Source: Sporosarcina sp. P2
GTDB lineage: Bacteria > Bacillota > Bacilli > Bacillales_A > Planococcaceae
Direction: 5' to 3'
DNA: 64,000 nt
Assembly (NCBI RefSeq): GCF_002743255.1
Contig: NZ_PDYY01000011.1
Span: 1-64,000, forward strand
Notes under the pieces: generated by a model
What the model saw: the letters and a program-made list of their open reading frames with translations, nothing else
The model's database searches: none
What the model was told of the DNA's origin: nothing
Shown here: positions 61,887-64,000 of the stretch, piece by piece
Position numbering within the stretch: the first letter of the stretch is position 1
Layout of the letters: each line of letters begins with the position of its first letter
Translations under genes and position numbers: made by a program

Positions 61887-63419
61887 ATGCTAATTGAAAG
61901 ATCGTCTTCTTGGAAAGAAGGATTTATTCAACGACTTGAAAACCATGAACCATGGAATAATGCGGTGCTGTATAACATGAGCTATGAGATCACGAAAAAC
62001 AACTTAATTACTGATTTTACTGGATTGCAATCACTTGCTTATTTACCTAATGTAAAACCGTTACCTCATCAAATAAAAGCGGCTGAACGAGTGATTGAAC
62101 AGATGAACGGTAAAGCGATTTTGGCGGACGAAGTCGGGCTTGGTAAAACCATTGAAGCAGGTCTGATTATCAAGGAATATTTGCTGCGAGGTCTCGTGAA
62201 AAAAGTGCTGATACTAGTACCAGCTTCTCTAGTTAATCAATGGGTGGAAGAGCTATATACGAAATTCCACATCCCTGCGCTGTTGTACAAAAAGAATTAT
62301 GAGCTCGATTATGTAGATGTAGTCGTCATGAGTATGGACACAGCCAAACGCAGTCCGCATAAGGAGAAAATTTTTGCGCAAGATTATGATTTGATTATTG
62401 TAGATGAAGCGCATAAATTAAAAAATCATCAGACGATCAGTTATGAATTTGTACAAAGTTTGAAGAAGAAATTTTGTTTATTGCTTACAGCAACACCGAT
62501 CCAAAATGATACGTTTGAATTGTTTTATCTAGTGACGTTACTTAAACAAGGCCATTTAGGAAACTATGAGGAGTTTTCCTCAGTATTTTCTGCTAAAAAC
62601 CGTGATGAAGAGCGAGATAGTTATTTAAAAGAGCTAGTCAGCCAAGTCATGGTACGTAATAGGCGGCAGGACACGGGTGTGGAATGGTCCACACGAAAGA
62701 TTCATACAGTTCCTATTACATTCACGGACAATGAAAGACAGGCCTATATCGCTATATCCAATCTGAAACAAATATCTCCGCTGTTTTCCGATGCATTTTC
62801 CACGATGACTTTACAAAGGGAAATGTGTAGTAGCCCCGACGCCACAATGGTTACATTGAAGAAGAAACTCCAGGAATGTAAGCAGGTGGAAGAAATCTCC
62901 TATGTGGAAGACGTCATCAATCAATTGGAAAAATTGCCGATTCATTCTAAAGCTAAAAAGGCGGCCGAATTGATTGCACAAGCGAACGAAAAAGTGATTA
63001 TTTTCACTGAATATCGTATGACGCAATTATATTTGAGTGACTATCTGTATGCGAATGGGATTTCGAATGTTATTTTCAACGGTAAGTTAAGCAAAAGCAG
63101 CCGGGAGTGGATTAAGCATTTATTTAAGCAGCAAGCGCAAGTATTAATCGCGACAGAGTCTGGAGCAGAGGGGATTAACCTGCAATTTTGCCATCACGTC
63201 ATCAATTATGATCTTCCTTGGAATCCAATGAAATTGGAACAGCGGATTGGTCGGGTACATCGACTAGGACAAGAACACGATGTACAGATTTATAATTTGG
63301 CTGTAAAAGAAACGATTGATGACCATGTGGTGAAAGTGCTACAAGGAAAAATTGAGACGTTCGAACAAGTTGTAGGCGAACTAGATGATATTTTGGAAAT
63401 GAAAGAACAGTCTGTGTGA
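61887..63419 (+). CDS. yqhH: SNF2-family helicase-like protein (YqhH-like)
   Basis: A protein of about 510 residues. ADEVGLGKTIEAGLI (motif I) and IIVDEAHKLKNH (motif II, DEAH), LLTATPIQND (III), and the C-terminal VLIATESGAEGINLQFCHHVINYD and QRIGRVHRLGQ (V and VI) are clear. ATG 61887 follows GAGGTGA. It acts as a nucleic-acid-dependent ATPase; YqhH in Bacillus lies beside yqhG, as here. Confidence 0.92.
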   Translation: MLIERSSSWKEGFIQRLENHEPWNNAVLYNMSYEITKNNLITDFTGLQSLAYLPNVKPLPHQIKAAERVIEQMNGKAILADEVGLGKTIEAGLIIKEYLLRGLVKKVLILVPASLVNQWVEELYTKFHIPALLYKKNYELDYVDVVVMSMDTAKRSPHKEKIFAQDYDLIIVDEAHKLKNHQTISYEFVQSLKKKFCLLLTATPIQNDTFELFYLVTLLKQGHLGNYEEFSSVFSAKNRDEERDSYLKELVSQVMVRNRRQDTGVEWSTRKIHTVPITFTDNERQAYIAISNLKQISPLFSDAFSTMTLQREMCSSPDATMVTLKKKLQECKQVEEISYVEDVINQLEKLPIHSKAKKAAELIAQANEKVIIFTEYRMTQLYLSDYLYANGISNVIFNGKLSKSSREWIKHLFKQQAQVLIATESGAEGINLQFCHHVINYDLPWNPMKLEQRIGRVHRLGQEHDVQIYNLAVKETIDDHVVKVLQGKIETFEQVVGELDDILEMKEQSV

Positions 63420-63432
63420 AGGAGGAGAATGT

Positions 63433-64000
63433 ATGCATTCGACAGAAATCCATACGTATCTTCACAGATTCTTCACGGAAAATAACTGTGAAATACTTCA
63501 TGAAAATGAACATTATCTAACTGTGCAACTAACCATCGATATGGATAAACGAATTATGAACCGCCCTTTTTATTGGAGGTATATTGAAAGCGTCAATGAA
63601 ATACCGAATCCGGCACAGCTCACGCTAATTACAAACATGCAGCAGTTGCAAAACGGGATGAAAGGAGAAGTAATTCATCTAGGATCTCCGCGGCTACATC
63701 AATTATTTCGATTGACCAAAGAGATGGGGCAGTATGTGAAAATGTACGAGCGCATAGCAGACACTAACGAACGGCGGATTTTAACTCCGTGGGTGGGTGT
63801 AAATTATAAAGTGTCATTCACCAGCCATCAAACGAAGGAAATACTGTATTCAGTAGGCATCAATTTGATGACGGGTACTGTCGTAAAAGAGTTCCAGGAG
63901 ACTATTGGTATGCGAGATTTGTCCGAGCAATCGTCTGAACAAGTATTTCACTTACCTTATATCATCACGCCTATTCGCGCACTTGATCGATTGGATACTG
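63433..64000 (+). CDS. yqhG: YqhG family protein (partial, runs off the window)
   Basis: ATG 63433 behind GGAGGA starts a frame open to the window end (189 codons). It begins MHSTEIHTYLHRFFTENN and has RPFYWRYIESVNEIPNP and HLGSPRLHQLFRLTKE, which resemble the YqhG family. It directly follows yqhH, matching the B. subtilis order. The rest lies outside the window. Confidence 0.88.
   Translation, partial: MHSTEIHTYLHRFFTENNCEILHENEHYLTVQLTIDMDKRIMNRPFYWRYIESVNEIPNPAQLTLITNMQQLQNGMKGEVIHLGSPRLHQLFRLTKEMGQYVKMYERIADTNERRILTPWVGVNYKVSFTSHQTKEILYSVGINLMTGTVVKEFQETIGMRDLSEQSSEQVFHLPYIITPIRALDRLDT

Overview
The window looks like a chromosomal segment of a low-GC Gram-positive bacterium of the Bacillales. 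The AGGAGG-type ribosome sites, frequent TTG and GTG starts, S-box and THI-box leaders, CcpA-type cre sites and the yqhH-yqhG pair point there. Gene content suggests Planococcaceae (Sporosarcina-like), but that is an inference. No rRNA or tRNA genes were seen.

Positions 1-11800 form a + strand uptake and catabolic region. It holds an M19-type peptidase homologue, a short-chain dehydrogenase, an orphan 120-residue protein, two complete TRAP transporters (order P-Q-M, then Q-M-P), an amidase, a decayed third dctP and a frameshifted MFS transporter. The substrate cannot be read from the sequence; an amide-linked organic acid is plausible.

Positions 12000-24000 form an aromatic catabolism cluster for the beta-ketoadipate (catechol) route. 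It has an HpaB/PheA1-type flavin hydroxylase, an intradiol dioxygenase, a stand-alone FMN adenylyltransferase, a flavin reductase, muconate cycloisomerase, an enol-lactonase-like hydrolase, a CoA-transferase pair, a thiolase and a XylR_N/V4R/PucR-type regulator. No muconolactone isomerase (CatC) is recognisable. Two proteins of unknown function (DUF3870, DUF3237) sit where it would be expected. The cycloisomerase is preceded by a strong promoter followed by an intrinsic terminator, suggesting an attenuated leader or small RNA.

Positions 24000-50200 are mostly housekeeping and transport: bluB, dus, an MtnE-like aminotransferase, metNIQ under a SAM riboswitch, a fused L-serine dehydratase, two dicarboxylate/amino-acid symporters, universal stress proteins, bioY, a GGDEF protein, and ykoEDC under a TPP riboswitch. 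The serine dehydratase and the first symporter share an almost identical promoter-plus-cre module. An RNase H-like gene has a homopolymer frameshift next to a decayed threonine-synthase-like gene.

Positions 50200-64000 hold a YitT protein, a two-repeat orphan type I-C-like CRISPR relic without cas genes, a chemoreceptor, a SulP transporter followed by a Usp, a DUF2935 protein, aspartate dehydrogenase, two small ORFs, a degraded IS110-type transposase fragment, a MoxR/VWA pair resembling RavA-ViaA, and yqhH followed by the start of yqhG, which runs off the window. The window shows past mobile and defence elements only as relics.
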